Shown piece after piece: positions 39,610-52,917 of a stretch of DNA of 64,000 nt. Positions within the stretch are counted from its first letter, which is position 1. Every line of letters starts with the position of its first letter. The stretch is from Amyelois transitella (lineage: Eukaryota > Arthropoda > Insecta > Lepidoptera > Pyralidae): contig NC_083529.1 of NCBI RefSeq assembly GCF_032362555.1, positions 1,612,001 to 1,676,000 of the forward strand. Direction: 5' to 3'. The notes below the pieces were generated by a model. It worked only from the letters and a program-made list of their open reading frames with translations. It had not been told where the DNA came from and ran no database searches. Made by a program: the position numbers and the translations under genes.

Positions 39610-40672
39610 GTTAATTTTATTTACCTACTGATTCGATTTATTACAGACAGAGATAACATAATTTCACTTGGCGACGTCTTCATACTTTTGTTGCTTAGTA
39701 GGTACTTAACCAGTGCAAGTCCTTAACGCTAAAGTTAATTAATCGTCATAAATGAAACGTCGCTATGAAAAGTAACATGAGATTACTACTAACAGGAAGA
39801 AATAACCACTTACAAGACATGCCTAGTGAACCAGAACAAGTTTATACATGTGCGCATTAAATAGACGATTTAAAACCTTATTAAGTGTTAAATAAGGGCT
39901 TCCTAGTCCGTTTTGTGTAGTTAGTTACACACGATCTAATCTCGTTTTTAATAAAAAACAAGTGAAATGACTGGAAGAGTGACCAATCCAGTGTGAACTG
40001 GATATAACTGGTTTGAATTGGATCGCTGAGTCTGTTATACGTGAATATTCGTTTTTAATAGTCTAAAGGCAGTTTGCATAATATTGATAAAATGAAGTGG
40101 TGCCGTGCGGTTCCCGGTTAAGGTATTTAGCCGAAATTCTCGCGCGAAAGCAAATATAACGCAGGCCGTACAATAAAATGAAAAAAAAAAATAGGCATAG
40201 ATTAACATAAAAACCTAGATGCGCGGATGTAAGAGTGGTTTGACTATAAACTATGCAACAGATCTTGAATGCCATCCTGTATCACGCGGACTTTCTAAGG
40301 AAGTCTTACAGTATGCGCATGCGACGAGTAAGTTGTCGGTTTTAAATTTTTGATGTATTTTCTTATTCTTCGTTACTATATAGCACTCCGTGTTTCCGAC
40401 TTCATGTTTTGTGGTTCCTAAAGTAATTTTAATGTATGAATGGTCTGAATTATGGATGCCGGAAAAGGCGACCAAGGGAATAGGTACAATCATCTAGGCA
40501 GCTTTTACAATGACCCAATTAATATGGGTTAGGTTGCAAATCTTGCCGAGGTCAGACGGGAGTAGTTTCATGTAAAAATTTGACTCACCCAATCCAGAAT
40601 CATACATTTATCTAGATTTAAGGTAATACTTGCGTTCACATTTTGTAAACTTCGAACACAATATATGTAATA
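39610..40672. other. AT-rich DNA with small repeat pieces
   Basis: A scrap of the family A head (GTGGTGCCGTGCGGTTCCCG) lies near 40097-40116 and a piece of the unclassified repeat near 40500-40620. No gene is seen. Confidence 0.4.
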
Positions 40673-41531
40673 CTAGCTGTGCCCGCGACTTCGTCCGCGT
40701 GGAATAGTTATTTTGGGCATCATATTTATTTTTGCAAACATCCTCCTCGGCTTTATCAATTATAGCTGCTAATTGTTATGCGACTTGGCGACGACTTGGC
40801 CCACATCATTACCCGCGACGGAACGGAGACCGTATATAGTGAGATGAGAGGCCTTTGCCTAATAGTGGGATCTTACAGGCTGATACTTTACTTTAAAATA
40901 GTAATATCTTCTAAGATGTCTCAGGCGGTCACGCGTATTAGAAAGAACGCTGGTTCGCCGTATTAAATGTTTCGCTGCAAATTGCTTATAACGACTATAT
41001 CTCAAAACCTATACGTCTGATTTATATACTGTAAATGGCAATTTTAGTCTACATGAGAAGCCGAAAGTAATAAACATATTTATTTGGATAAGGATTAATA
41101 ATGAATTAAAGAAAATTGGTTTCAAAATAACTTATTTTTATAATGAAAAATAATCTTAAAAAATGAACATAAAAGTGGTTATTGTAAGTAAACCTTAAGA
41201 GATAGATATATGCTCTCGCGGACTTTTTGTGGCAAAAAATGAGTACTTCACATCTTTAGTACATTGTTTTACTATATCTTTGTTGGTTTGCGCAGCGTTC
41301 GCGTGGAAAGCTCGCAGATGGCCGACTCATTCAACTTTCACCTGCATTGTTGACGTTTCCCGTAGGAAATCCGGGATAAAATGTAGCCTATAGCCTTCCT
41401 CGATAAATAGACTATCTCACAGTGAAAGAATTATTCAAATCGGTTCAGTAGTTTCTGAGATTAGCGCGTTTAAACAAACAAACAAACAAACAAACAAAAC
41501 AAACTCTTCAGCTTTATAATATTAGTATAGA
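40673..41531 (-). mobile_element. Composite Lep1-like Helitron, 859 bp
   Basis: On the minus strand it starts TCTATACTAATATTATAAAG at 41531 and ends GCGGGCACAGCTAG at 40673, so both termini are intact. Between them lies foreign sequence, including GAGATGAGAGGCCTTTGCC, which looks like a LINE-derived piece, and a second TTCGCGTGGAAAG-type Helitron interior. It is either a nested insertion or a Helitron that captured other DNA. Confidence 0.75.
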
Positions 41532-42081
41532 TGTAAACCTCTCTTGCCACGGGTGGGTGACCTGGAGGCCTGAAATACAGGTCTGACCTAGTTTAGGCTC
41601 CAGTCCACCTCCCAATATAAATTTAATTTGTATATTGGTATGTTGTGGAAAAAATAAATCTTTATTCATTTTTTTTCATTTTTCATACTCACAAGGCGCA
41701 TCCTGTGCCCTTGTCCAGAAAGGTGAGAATGATAGCGGGGTTAACATCAAGATGAAGAAAACTGTCTTATTTCTTATTTAAAATTCCGTATATAAATGAA
41801 TATATATAGTATATATGAACGAACGTATATGAATGAATGAATGAAATTCCGTGAAAACCACACGGCAGATTACCGCCCAAAGTTAAACACCTGTATGTGA
41901 TATATCATCATGTCTTCCGGCTCATGTTTTCACTTTCGCCCGAACTTGTTCAGTCACATATAACATTTATTATGTCTCTCGTATGCGTGATAAATTACAC
42001 GTAGATAAATGTCGAGTTCAAATGTCAATGAGCTTGCCTTGTTAGCTGCATGTGTGAGATTGTTTTAATCATCATTACATC
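41532..42081. other. Probable retroelement 3' end and AT-rich DNA
   Basis: Positions about 41560-41690 end in AATAAATCTTTATTC and a T-rich tail. ATGA/GAAT simple repeats lie near 41800-41850. A family A head scrap occurs at about 41850-41872. Confidence 0.35.
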
Positions 42082-42295
42082 TTTGCCGTGTGGTTCCCGG
42101 CATTTTTGAATAGAACCACTTCTTTCCCGTGGGTGGTGTAAAAGGCGACTAATAAAGTTGGAATTCTTCTTGTAAGCGATGGGCTAACAATCTGTTATTA
42201 TTTGAATCTCAATTCCATCATTAAGCTATACAGCTGAACGTAGTTGCAGTCTTTTTGTGATATAGGCTCCTGGCTCTGTCTACCCCGCAAGGGAT
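42082..42295 (+). mobile_element. SINE-like family A, tail lost
   Basis: Head to CCCCGCAAGGGAT, diverged, without the TATG tail. Confidence 0.75.
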
Positions 42296-44566
42296 CTAAA
42301 ACTTTCTCAATTTTATTATATTCATAGCAAGTATTAACATTGGTGGATGACATAATCTTGATCTTTGAATGTTACCGTGACTAATCAACCAATTTATTAT
42401 ACTTTCTATCAAAAACTAAATCATTTGAATACATATTTTATTCAGGAGATAGACCACACATTAATCTGAATTTGCTTCACTATTCAGATTTCTATAGATT
42501 AAACAGATTCGCGAAATTGTTATGAAATCCGTTTATGAATATGAAAGTTGGGAAAGTTGATGAATAAGCTTGTAAAATTGTTTGAATGAATGAATAACTT
42601 TTTATTGTACTGGAATTAACACAAGATATAGAACTTTATAATCCTAGAAAGTGCAGTGAGTAGGCTTATTGCACTGAATAGGTTATAAGTGCATAAAGCT
42701 AGAATTTAAAGATTATGCTTATGATGTGCTTAGGCACTAGTGCGTCTGTTAAAATTGTTACTTTCTTGATTACAACTATTATTTTCTTTCCACAGCATTC
42801 TTTGGGAACTTATTAGTAACACGATATGATCCAAGAAAAGGGAAAAGCCATTCAGCTGAACGTGGCCTTTCAAGGCTGTTGGCTCTGTTTACCATGCAAG
42901 GGATATAGACGTGACTACTAACATTGTTGTTTGCAAGTGAGGGAGGAGTGAAGTCTTTCATTCCGACTCAAGGACATGCACTTTTGTAATATCCAAACTA
43001 TAAGAAGATTCGTATTTTTGCTAGTAACGAATAAACTCAAAAAGTACTGGACCAATTCTGATAAAATTTGGCAAAGAGACAGACAAAACCTTCAAAAGTA
43101 ACAAAGGTAAGTGAGTACTTTTTTTCTAGAAACTCCCACGGGAGCTAGGTCCCACGGAAAAGCAACAAAATTAATGAAAATTTGTTACTTTGCAGGGTAT
43201 GGTGAAATAACATGTCGCAACAGGCGCTGGCTCTCTCCCATGATGGATGAGACGGCTGGAAACCAGTTGCTTGATGTTTTATGGACGTTGAATACCCGCA
43301 GGTTACGCAAGGAACTTCTTGGCGGCCGATGAAGACTCGTCTGCGCACCCGGTAATTCGGTGGTTATTTTTAGTAAGTGTCTAAAAAAATTATTGTTGAG
43401 ATAAATGATGATTAAAGATCGTAATAGGTAGATTGAATTGGGGTCAATGAACTGAAACGTATATATTAATATGGACATGCCTCCGTCCGGGATCGCGGGA
43501 TTTGTAAATTATTAAGATTTTTTCCGGAATTTTTACAAGTGTGATGAAGAATATATTAGTGGTAGCTGCTTTCCCCCGACTTCGTTTACGTTAATTGTAG
43601 TCCTATGTTACTCGCGGACAATGTAGTTTACTGTAAGTGTAAGTATAGAAATGGAATCCCGGAAAAGAGGCATATCCATGTTATTCTTTCTATGGTAATT
43701 CATGATGCAAGTACATAAAATCAATCTACCTATTCCGATCTTTGATGATGATTGCTGTGTCGGTAAAAACCAACAAATTAAACATATTAAGCTAAGACCA
43801 AATATAAATCATTATGCTATACAGCTCCATGCAGTCAAAGCCTTATCAAAAGAGTTGAATCTGTCTACCCCGTGAGGTGAGTAAACATTAATTAATCTTT
43901 TGCTATTGCCTACCGACACTAATGAAAAAAAAAAATAACATCGTGCATTTTCTTTATTATCCTATGTTATTTTTTTCTAACCGGCCAGTGAAACATATAA
44001 TATTATGGACTGTAAATTGAGCTATATAGGTCTCGAATTGGATTTTCGTTTGAATTTGTTCCTTTCAAGCTAAAGTCACATCTACAAGAAAATCTGAGGG
44101 ATAGGTTCCTTACATAAAGTATAAGTAGGCATTAGTAGTTAAGTATAAGTAGTATAAGTATAAGTAGGTATTTATTTGTTTTAGTGATTTGTTTGGTATA
44201 CATGTAGTAAAATGTATAACTGCTTGCGGTAAAATACAAGTAAAGGTAAAACACAATAGGATTATGATAGACTCATAAATCCCATAAATTTGACATCGTG
44301 ACATTCGTGCTTCAGAATCGTGGTCTAAATTGAAGGGAGTGTATTATCGCCACCGTGTGACCTTTACCGAGGCCTTCGACTCGGAATAGTAACTGTTTTT
44401 AGCGATTTTATAGTGAACGGAATATCTATTGATTTGTTGAAAACACGTAATAAACACGTTACTTATCAACAAACGAAAATATAGTGCAGAAACCTTGCAC
44501 ATTCAGGCAACTGGATGTAACTAAGATCCAATATATTAGCTAAGATCCAATTATAGCCGTGACCAT
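42296..44566. other. AT-rich DNA, no supported gene
   Basis: A family A fragment lies at about 42842-42920 and scraps near 43829-43885. Short ORFs here overlap no recognisable domain. Confidence 0.4.
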
Positions 44567-44803
44567 TCACGTCTATATCCCTTGCGGGGTAGACAAAGCC
44601 AACAGTCTTGAAAAGACTGAATATTGATAGATAATAATGATAGAATTGAGATTCAAATAGTGACAGGCTAACCCATTGCCTTAAAAAAGAATCCCAAGTT
44701 TGTAAGCCCATCCCTTAATCCATATCCTTTTACGACATCCATGGGAAAGACATGAAGTGGTCCTATTCTTTTTTATATTAGTGCCGGGAACCACACGGCA
44801 CAA
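44567..44803 (-). mobile_element. SINE-like family A, near full length
   Basis: Reverse-strand copy from ACGTCTATATCCCTTGCGGG to CCGGGAACCACACGGCAC, with internal losses. Confidence 0.8.
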
Positions 44804-44904
44804 CGATATATATCTCTTCTCATTTTTATGTATTCCTGAGAATTGCAAGTGATTGCATCCTCACCGCCACGCTTCAGGGCTCGGGGTCCGCTTTTTACGT
44901 GTTT

Positions 44905-45040
44905 ACATACATACATAAAATAACGCCTCTTTCCCGGAGGGGTAGGCAGAGACTACCTCTTTCTACTTGCCACGATCTCTGCATACTTCTTTCGCTTCAT
45001 CCACATTCATAACTCGCTTCATGCAAGCTCGGCGGTACGT
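44905..45040 (-). mobile_element. RTE LINE 3' fragment
   Basis: Reverse-strand LINE end with CATA tail, then GCCTCTTTCCCGGAGGGG and CATACTTCTTTCGCTTCATC. Confidence 0.85.
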
Positions 45041-46109
45041 GTTACGTGTTTTGATATCATCAATTAGAATTCTCCCAAAGCTAATCACCTGAATCCGCCG
45101 ACAATGAAGGAACCGGTCAACCAAAACGGAATGCGGGGTCAGTGACCACTTTCATCACTTTCAACTTCTATAGCCTTCGGGTGATTCTCTGACCTCTACA
45201 TTTTAAGTTTGTGAAGTTCATGTCACGATATGTTTTGGTCAAAAAATAGACTCAAATTAACCACTACTTAAAAGTAGTCTTGTTATTATAGAGAGAGGGT
45301 TGGAAATTAATTTAAAAAAATGTTAATTTTACTTATATTGTCAATGCGAAAGTTTGTGAATGCTTGTGTTGTATCGTTGAGTCCCTTATAATAGCATATT
45401 TAGTTACTGATTTATATTAAAAGTATTTGTATTACTCTTTCAAGAAAAACCACTTAACGGATATTGATAAAAGTTAACATTGCTTATCAGACAAATCAAT
45501 GTTCATTTATTTTCCTACAATGAATTGTGAACAAAAATATAAGTTTAAGTTATATTTACAATTATATATAGTCTGACGGAAGCTAGCAAATAATTCATGA
45601 TTCAGACAATTGTTACATCACACTAATTACATTATATAATTTTACCAAGAATTTAAAAATATCAAAATGATAACATCAAACATTTTTGGAGCAATCCGTT
45701 TGTACTTCGTGAAAGTATATATACGAACTACGTACTTACATATTAATTGTAAAAAAATTACTCGATCAAATATGCGAGATTTGAATCTTTTAATGAAATA
45801 AGTTGCATGTAAATCTCCATTTTGTTCACGCTTCTTGCTTTTTAAAACCATGTCGGTTTTACACGGTTTCGATCCAATAACACCATGGGCATTACTTTCT
45901 ATGGTCTTTGACACTATGGTGGTCGGGTTAATAAAGCCTCTATGGGAGCCGAAATAATCGGCATGTCAACGGAAACTTTCTAACTTTTTACTGGAACTTT
46001 CTATTGATTTAATTTTCTTATGATTGCCGATTATGATAATGGTGTGTTGTCTGATGAATCAGCTAGCTTTATTGGAGAGGTTGGTGATTGTGGATGAAGC
46101 CAAAGAAGT
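45041..46109. other. AT-rich DNA
   Basis: No gene or clear repeat is seen. Confidence 0.4.
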
Positions 46110-46337
46110 TGTTGATGATGTTTATCTTTTAAGTTTGATGATGTTTGACGTTATCTTTTTGAGTTTGAAGTTGTTTGTCGTTATCTTTTGAGTTTGATGA
46201 TGTTTGACGTTATCTTTTTGAGTTTGAAGTTGTTTGTCGTTATCTTTTGAGTTTGATGATGTTTGACGTTATTTTTTGAGTTTCACGTAGTGTTACGTTA
46301 TCTTTTTTGTTTCATGTTGTTCGACGTTATTTTTGAG
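46110..46337. repeat. Tandem repeat, 59-bp period made of two related halves
   Basis: Units alternate between GTTTGATGATGTTTGACG-type and GTTTGAAGTTGTTTGTCG-type halves of 29-30 bp, each followed by TTATCTTTTTGA. Two full 59-bp dimers are almost identical, and the flanking units are progressively diverged. Confidence 0.9.
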
Positions 46338-46367
46338 CAGATATTTCCTCGGGTGGTTTACAAGCCG

Positions 46368-46491
46368 AGCTTGCATGAAGAGAGTCATAAATGTGGATGA
46401 AGCGAAGGAAGTATGCAGAGATCGTGGCAAATGGAAAGAGGTAGCCTCTGGCTACCCCTCCGGGAAAGAGGCGTGATTTTATGTATGTATT
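46368..46491 (+). mobile_element. RTE LINE 3' fragment
   Basis: GCATGAAGAGAGTCATAAAT, GTATGCAGAGATCGTGGC and GGGAAAGAGGCGTGATTT with a TATG end; little diverged. Confidence 0.85.
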
Positions 46492-49055
46492 ATGTGGTTT
46501 ACAAAAAGAAAGGTATTCAATTCTTTCAGTACTTTAGTCAGTACCCGGTCATAGCTAAGTATAAACTGCAGGTTTTGTAGCATTACCTCATATAACTACT
46601 GTTGCGTCACCCGAGCTGCTGAACCGACGTGACCTTGACTCTACTCTTACTTCACAGAAACAATGGCTGAACTTTCATTGCGTTAAGAATGACTATCATG
46701 CGGTCAGTACTGTACATATAAAGAATAGCGGTTTTTATAAGTTGGTAGGATGTTGTTGAAATTGTTTGTGATTTGTATATCTGTATCTGTAAATATTACT
46801 ATCAAATAGTTAATATTCGTGGACTGATTACGAGGTGAACAAAGTCCTCAGCTTATGTCAAATTTGGCGAATATCTTTTAAGGACATTAAGAAATAATCT
46901 TAGTGCACCCGGGGTAGGCAGAGTAGCACATCTTGCCGCTTGCCACGATCCCTGCATACTCCGCTTTATCAACTTTCGTTGAGTAATTGAGAATTGATCT
47001 GCCAGAGTGCACACGTTAAGAAGAATCTCATTCATCACATATTGATTGTCGGTTTAGGGAACTCTTGACATGACCTTTAATCAAGGTAGGTCTCCTCAAT
47101 TCAATAAATGTGGGCTAGGTGTTCAAGCACTTGTTAAAAAATAGTTAAATTAACTCTTGATGAATTGAAATTGCACTTGGAACATAAAAAAGATGAACTT
47201 TATTTACGGATAATACTTGTACAGAAAAACATGAAATTGGTCTTATTTTCTAACTTAATAGAATTCCAAGTGAAATCAAAAATTTTCTTTCTTTTTATTT
47301 TTTTGTATGTGGTCAGTTGCAATCATTGTAAACGAAGTAAAAGAGTTTTAACCAATATTCATTTTAAATTATACTCAACACTAGGTATATATAGTGGAGC
47401 GTTACAGTGATCCAATTTAGATGAAACAAAATTAACACACACATGATTCAAATAACTAAATAAAATAACGCAGTTCCTTACATAATGACACAGATTACAA
47501 ACGGTTTTCCATGACCTTCCAAACCGCACGTAATCAATTGAAGCTGGTGCGGTCACTTTCTCCGGTCGTGGTCATGACCGCTGATGACTTCCAATTTGTA
47601 TGGTTGACGGGAAATTATTGGTGAAGAAAAATTTTATTTATTTTTGTAACTATGTTTCTTCTATGCTGGTTTAGGTGCAAATAAAAAGAAACGTGTCAGT
47701 TGCTTCATACGAAATATTGTAGATTATATGTATTTAGAGAACTTGTAAAGAGTGAAAATAAGGCGTACTGTTGAAGGCATAAATGCAAAATCAACCCATC
47801 TCTCTCGTTACTCGTCACCTATAGGAAGAGTGATAGAGAGAGACTCCGTAAGTAACTTCTCGGTTTCTTGCCCATATTATACTTTTTCTTTGTCCAACAT
47901 TTTTTTAAATGAAGACTGTCAAGATTATATTTTATTAAATAAGAATTCTTTGCCAAATACTTTAAAAGGTATTTGCTTTGTATTATTGGCGTAAAATAAA
48001 TAAATATGAGTGGAAGCAGGGTGTCCAGATCATCTTATATCAAGGCCGGATAGACCTGCAAGTTTGGTTTAGCATATGGGTAGATAGGCCGGACGTCCTT
48101 TTTTTCTTTTAGTATATTTCATAATTTGCTATACGGAAAGTTGTATTTTGATCGTCATTTGCAGAAATTTATCCGAGAAATGGGAACTATTGGCGCTCGT
48201 AAGTCTCGATCCGTAGTAATGAAAGCATAAAAACAGCCAAAGAGGCCGGACATCCTCAATTGTGGGTGGACATATAAACAATAAGACTGACTGTGTCCTG
48301 ACAACCTCAGGTAGGGAAATAATTTGAAGATATGAGAGATACTGACTGAGGTGATCGAAAACCGGTTAAAAAGAGAAAATGTTGGTAATTAGACCCAGGT
48401 TCCAAAAGCATTAGTGGCGGAGGATTCATCTGTTCCTAGTGCAACATTAGAAAGATACAAAATATGTGTAGTATTTTATTGACATTACTACTACAAAATC
48501 GCCGGCAACGTGCAAATAAGTTTCCCCATTTAGAAATCTGGGATAATCGACGACGGAGCATTTTCACAACACGAATGGACTATTATGTTACATGGTCATT
48601 TAAGGCCTAGATGCTAGATCCGGCATTTTTATACAAACATTTATATTGAAAGCGAAATCGATTTTATATCGATGATAGCAATGAGTAAAGAAACTGCAGT
48701 AAAAATAAACATAAATCACGTTGATTTGATCTTGCAAAGAAGATGAATGAAAACGGGTTGACTTAGCAAATATATATACATGGAGAGAGTGAATGGGACT
48801 GTTGGAGTGGAAAGGCTTAGAAGAACGTACTTTGAACAAATCGGTGATGTTCTGCCCATCATCAGGTCAAGGGCTCCCCAACTGAAGTGGTTCCTATGAT
48901 GATCTTCATGATCCTAAAGTGTCGGAAAATAAACTATAGCTTCGTGTTAATACCTGACTCACCCAATCCAGAATTATGGTCAAAGGGCTCACCCCGGGCT
49001 CCTCTCCAGAGAGGTGAAGATGTAACTAGGACTAACGCCACGAGATAGAAGTAAA
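46492..49055. other. AT-rich DNA with LINE fragments
   Basis: RTE pieces are at 46905-47000 (-) and 48738-48872 (+, GGTTGACTTAGCAAATATAT to GAACAAATCGGTGATGTTC). A further repeat-like piece near 48010-48110 (GGCCGGATAGACC, GGCCGGACGTCC) is unclassified. No supported gene is seen. Confidence 0.45.
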
Positions 49056-49280
49056 ACCTACTAATATTATAAATGCGAAAGTTTGTGAGTATGTCACGAT
49101 GTTAGTATGGATGTTTGTTACTCTTTCACGCAAAAACTACTGAACCGATTACGATGAAATTTGATATGTAGGTAGCTGAAGACCCAGAATAACATACATT
49201 TTTATCCCGGAGTTCCCGCGGGATTGATTGATATGTTATGATTGGGTTTCCACGCGGACGAAGTCGCGGGCGGCCTCTAG
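49056..49280 (+). mobile_element. Non-autonomous Helitron, second family
   Basis: Runs from CCTACTAATATTATAAATGC to GTCGCGGGCGGCCTCTAG. The initial T of the TC start is not preserved. Confidence 0.85.
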
Positions 49281-49556
49281 TAAAGTATGAAGTAGGAAAT
49301 GAAGTGAGAGATAAGTTCCGCTTAAAAATTAACACCGCAGATAAAATGTGGAATGATGGAAAGTGTAATTTACTGTAAGCTTCCTTATTCTTGTTTGTGA
49401 TTAGTCGAAAGCTGTAGTCACCATTTACGTTAATTAGCTACACTAAAGTTGGTTTATTTCTCTGTTTTATAGTTTCAGTAAGTAACCGGGTTCTATTCCC
49501 GATCAGGAAGAGATACATATATGTATCTCTTTTTGTCATTCTTAAGGAAAAATTCT

Positions 49557-49637
49557 AAATTTAGTCGTCCATTACGACATCCGTAGGAAAGATTTGGTCT
49601 TTCTTTTTCTTATTCTGGTGCCGGGAACCACACGGCA
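49557..49637 (-). mobile_element. SINE-like family A, 5' fragment
   Basis: Only the head part is present (TACGACATCCGTAGGAAAG to CCGGGAACCACACGGCA on the plus strand). Confidence 0.7.
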
Positions 49638-49710
49638 AGTTACTATATCTTATTTCAAAAAACAGTTTCACATCACAGCATTTTCTTATTACATTGTTAC
49701 ATACATATAC

Positions 49711-49962
49711 GAGTATATGGTCACGTCTATATCCCTTGCGGGGTAGACAGAACCAACAGTCTTGGAAAGACTGAATGGCCACGTACAGCTATTAGGCTTA
49801 ATGATAGAATTGAGATTCAAATAGCGACAGGTTGCTAGCCCATCGCCTAAAAAAGAATCCCCAGTTTGTAAGCCTATCCCTAAGTCGCCTTTTACGACAT
49901 CCATGGGAAAGAGATGGAGTGGTCCTATTCTTTTTTTATTAGTGCCGGGAACCACACGGCAC
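49711..49962 (-). mobile_element. SINE-like family A, full length
   Basis: Complete from head to tail and close to the consensus. No clear flanking duplication was found. Confidence 0.85.
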
Positions 49963-50307
49963 TTCTGTTCCGTAAGAAAAAAGTTAATAAAATCACTTTA
50001 GTACGAAATCCCGACAAAGCAAGTCGCGTGGGTGAAAACTTGTCCTTGTAACACATTCTAAGCACAGCTATTACAATATGTATGTGTGTGTCTGTTTGCA
50101 TGTCCGTATGTCCTTAACGTGTCGAATGGTAATGTTATTATTGCAATTCAGATGGTGTTTTTATGGTGTTAGTTTACATCGCATGTCTATTGTGTTATAT
50201 TTCGTAATACCATTAAGAAATGTTACAAATGCGTAATGGATAAGTGGTTCACGGCATTTAAGAGTAGTGCCATTTCATCTCATTTCCGTAATATGTATCG
50301 TTCTTGA

Positions 50308-50441
50308 CGGCCTCTGTGGCGCAGCGGTAGTACGTTTGTCTGTGACACCGGAGGTCCCGGGTTCGAATCCCGGCCAGGGCATGATGAGACTTTTTCTGAT
50401 TAGCCTGGGTCGTGGATGTTTATCTATATAAGTATTTATTA
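50308..50441 (+). mobile_element. tRNA-derived SINE (family B), 3'-truncated
   Basis: GACGGCCTCTGTGGCGCAGC to CGGGTTCGAATCCCGGCCAG is a tRNA-like head with A and B boxes; the family body follows and stops near TATTTATTATG. Confidence 0.85.
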
Positions 50442-51549
50442 TGAAAAATTGAAATTTTTACAAAATAATGAATATTTCAAAAAGTGCTTAACCGATTTCG
50501 ATGCCCAACGAATCCATAAACTGTATTGATAGGTCTATTGACTATACACTTAAAGTAGCCTTCCACTCCTTTTGTAGGCTCTGTCTTCCCCTTAAGGGAT
50601 AAAGACGTGATTTGTATGTATGTTATTATTTAATTATAATGCAGGCGCTTTCAAAGTTCGTGGGAGCTTTGAATACAACCTTGTCGTAACGAAATGTAGG
50701 CGTCACGTAGGATTTAAATCATTTTGTTTAATTACGGTATCATTGTTGGTGCGAGTTATTAAATGATTATTATTATAGATTGATTTGAAATAGTTAAGGT
50801 CATTTTTGATTTTGTTTTGAGTTACATAGAAAGAAATATTTCTTAGAATATAATTACGAAATATAAGTGCTATAATTAAAAACGGCTGGACCGTATGTGA
50901 TGAAATTCGTATAAATATAGTTTATTATACAGCAATAATCATAAACTTCTTTTTAAGAAAACTCATAAAGGTAAATGGTAATTTTTGGTGTAACCCGAGC
51001 GGAACTGCGGGATAAAGTTAGTCATATCATATATGGCAAAATTATTTTTCTGCAAATAGCTTATTTCAGTGGTTGTTAGCGAATGGACGTATAACACATT
51101 AAAAAATGTTTAAATTAACACAGGAAAAAATTACAACTAAAATGTGCCATACAAAAGACATCAACGATCACTGTATTATTTTTACTTATATGTAAAGTAG
51201 AAAGCTTTACTTTATTTATTTGTTTATAAAAAAGAGTTTCTTCTTAGTCTCCTTAAAATCGATATATATTATGTTTCATTGATAAGTGTGGTGAAACATT
51301 GATAATTGGAATAAATAAAATTACATAATAATCGAGCTATTTTGTACCCTGATATTATGAATTCTATTTTTTCTTTATAAATGGTCATATCATATACAGG
51401 AAGTAATAATCATAATTATTAATTTACAGTAGTCATTTTTTTATACTTAAGAATCGACTCAAAATATAAACAACATAAAAAAGGTGACAAAATTAAAAAA
51501 AAAAATGTATTTAGTTTCTGGTTTTTTGGCTCAGATATACTCGTGGTAT

Positions 51550-51752
51550 GACGAAAAGTGACATACACGGTACTGGGTTCAAATCCCCAAGGCATGATGA
51601 TGAAGAACCTTTTCTGATTGGCTTGGGCAGTAAATGTTCATTTTTAAATGTATTTATTTAGTAATGTAGTATTAATTAGTTGATAACACATAACATAAGT
51701 TAAAACTTACTTTGTAACTAGCTCAATCTGTGAAATTAGACCCGCAATATTT
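51550..51752 (+). mobile_element. tRNA-derived SINE (family B), degraded
   Basis: GGTTCAAATCC, GGCATGATGATG, CTGATTGGCTTGGGC and the end GTGAAATTAGACCCGC match the family at low identity. Confidence 0.7.
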
Positions 51753-51938
51753 CAAAGAATAATTAAGTTTATTCTATGCTCTCATTATTTTTATACTGCG
51801 TGGGCGCATGTCAAAGAACTGGTTAGTTTGTTACGTAAGAAATCAGATCAAATTTTATTACCGCAGTGATATAATAGGTATTATTTTATTGACTGTTTGG
51901 GTGTTGGGCGATACTAAATTATTTGGAATTTTTTCTTA

Positions 51939-52135
51939 TCCTACTACTATTATAAAGGCGAAAGTTTGTATGGATGTTTGTTACTCTTTCACGCAAAAAC
52001 TACTGAACCGATTACCATGAAATTTGGTATGTAGGTAGCTGAAGACCCAGAATAACACATAGGCTACTTTTTATCCCAGAGTTCCCGCGGGATTGATAGG
52101 GTTTCCATGCGGACGAAGTCGCGGGCGGCCTCTAG
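51939..52135 (+). mobile_element. Non-autonomous Helitron, second family
   Basis: Starts TCCTACTACTATTATAAAGG and ends GCGGGCGGCCTCTAG, inserted between A and T as Helitrons do. Confidence 0.85.
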
Positions 52136-52667
52136 TTTACAATATATAAGGTAAGGTGCCATTTATGTATTTTTTTTATTTTATTTTACAACCAGTTTTT
52201 GCTAGTTTTAGTTTTCCAGTAGTAGTTGTTTATATTTTTAACTTAAGATAAAATGCGGTCCAATTTGGTAGATACTTTTTTGTGGTAAACAGAACCTACA
52301 GGCACAATATTTAAAGGCTCGTTCGGCATATTATAGAGCCTTATGTTAATTGGGCAATATATATTTATTAGTACCCAATTTAATAGCTTTAAACCCTTGG
52401 CTATCAAAACTTTTCCATTCTTACAAACCTTTTTGTCATAACACAAGTTAAGATAGACATCAAGGTTGAACACCCCATCAACAAAACAGGTTCTCATTGT
52501 ATGTAGATCAAAATCGGCGAAGGATAACTTGCGTTGCGATATGTACATTTGAATACGGCCATTATTTTGGCAACAATGAGTTTTGTGGACCAATTATAAG
52601 CCAGCGAGGGGTCAATTGTTCGGGGCACCAATGCTTTGGTTTGATAACAATGTTTTCGATGTTATGA
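52136..52667. other. AT-rich DNA
   Basis: Short minus-strand ORFs are present, none with a recognisable domain. Confidence 0.35.
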
Positions 52668-52917
52668 TACATATATATAATCACGTTCTATATTCCTTGC
52701 GGGGAAGACAGGACCAACAGTCTTAAAAAGAGTGATAGGCCACGTTCAGCTGTTTGGCTTAATGATAGAATTGAGATTCAAACATCGACAGGTTGCTAGC
52801 CCATCGCCTACAAGAGATATCCAGAGTTTATAAGCCCATCCCTTAGCCGCTTTTTACGACATGCGCGGGACAGACATGGAGTGGTTCTATTCTATAGTGC
52901 GGGAAATCACACGGCAC
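52668..52917 (-). mobile_element. SINE-like family A, near full length
   Basis: Reverse-strand copy with the family order kept and about 10-15% divergence by eye. Confidence 0.8.

Larger units (their letters stand above)
49963..51938. other. AT-rich DNA with two family B SINEs
   Basis: A family B head and body at 50308-50441 (+) has an intact tRNA-like promoter, and a degraded copy lies at 51550-51752 (+). No supported gene is seen. Confidence 0.5.

Noticed and set aside
41698-41720. Possible host poly(A) site near AATAAATCTTTATTC
   Set aside because: No coding exon precedes it; it looks like the 3' end of a retroelement.
46110-46337. Possible CRISPR-like array
   Set aside because: The units are contiguous without unique spacers and the DNA is animal; it is a plain tandem repeat.
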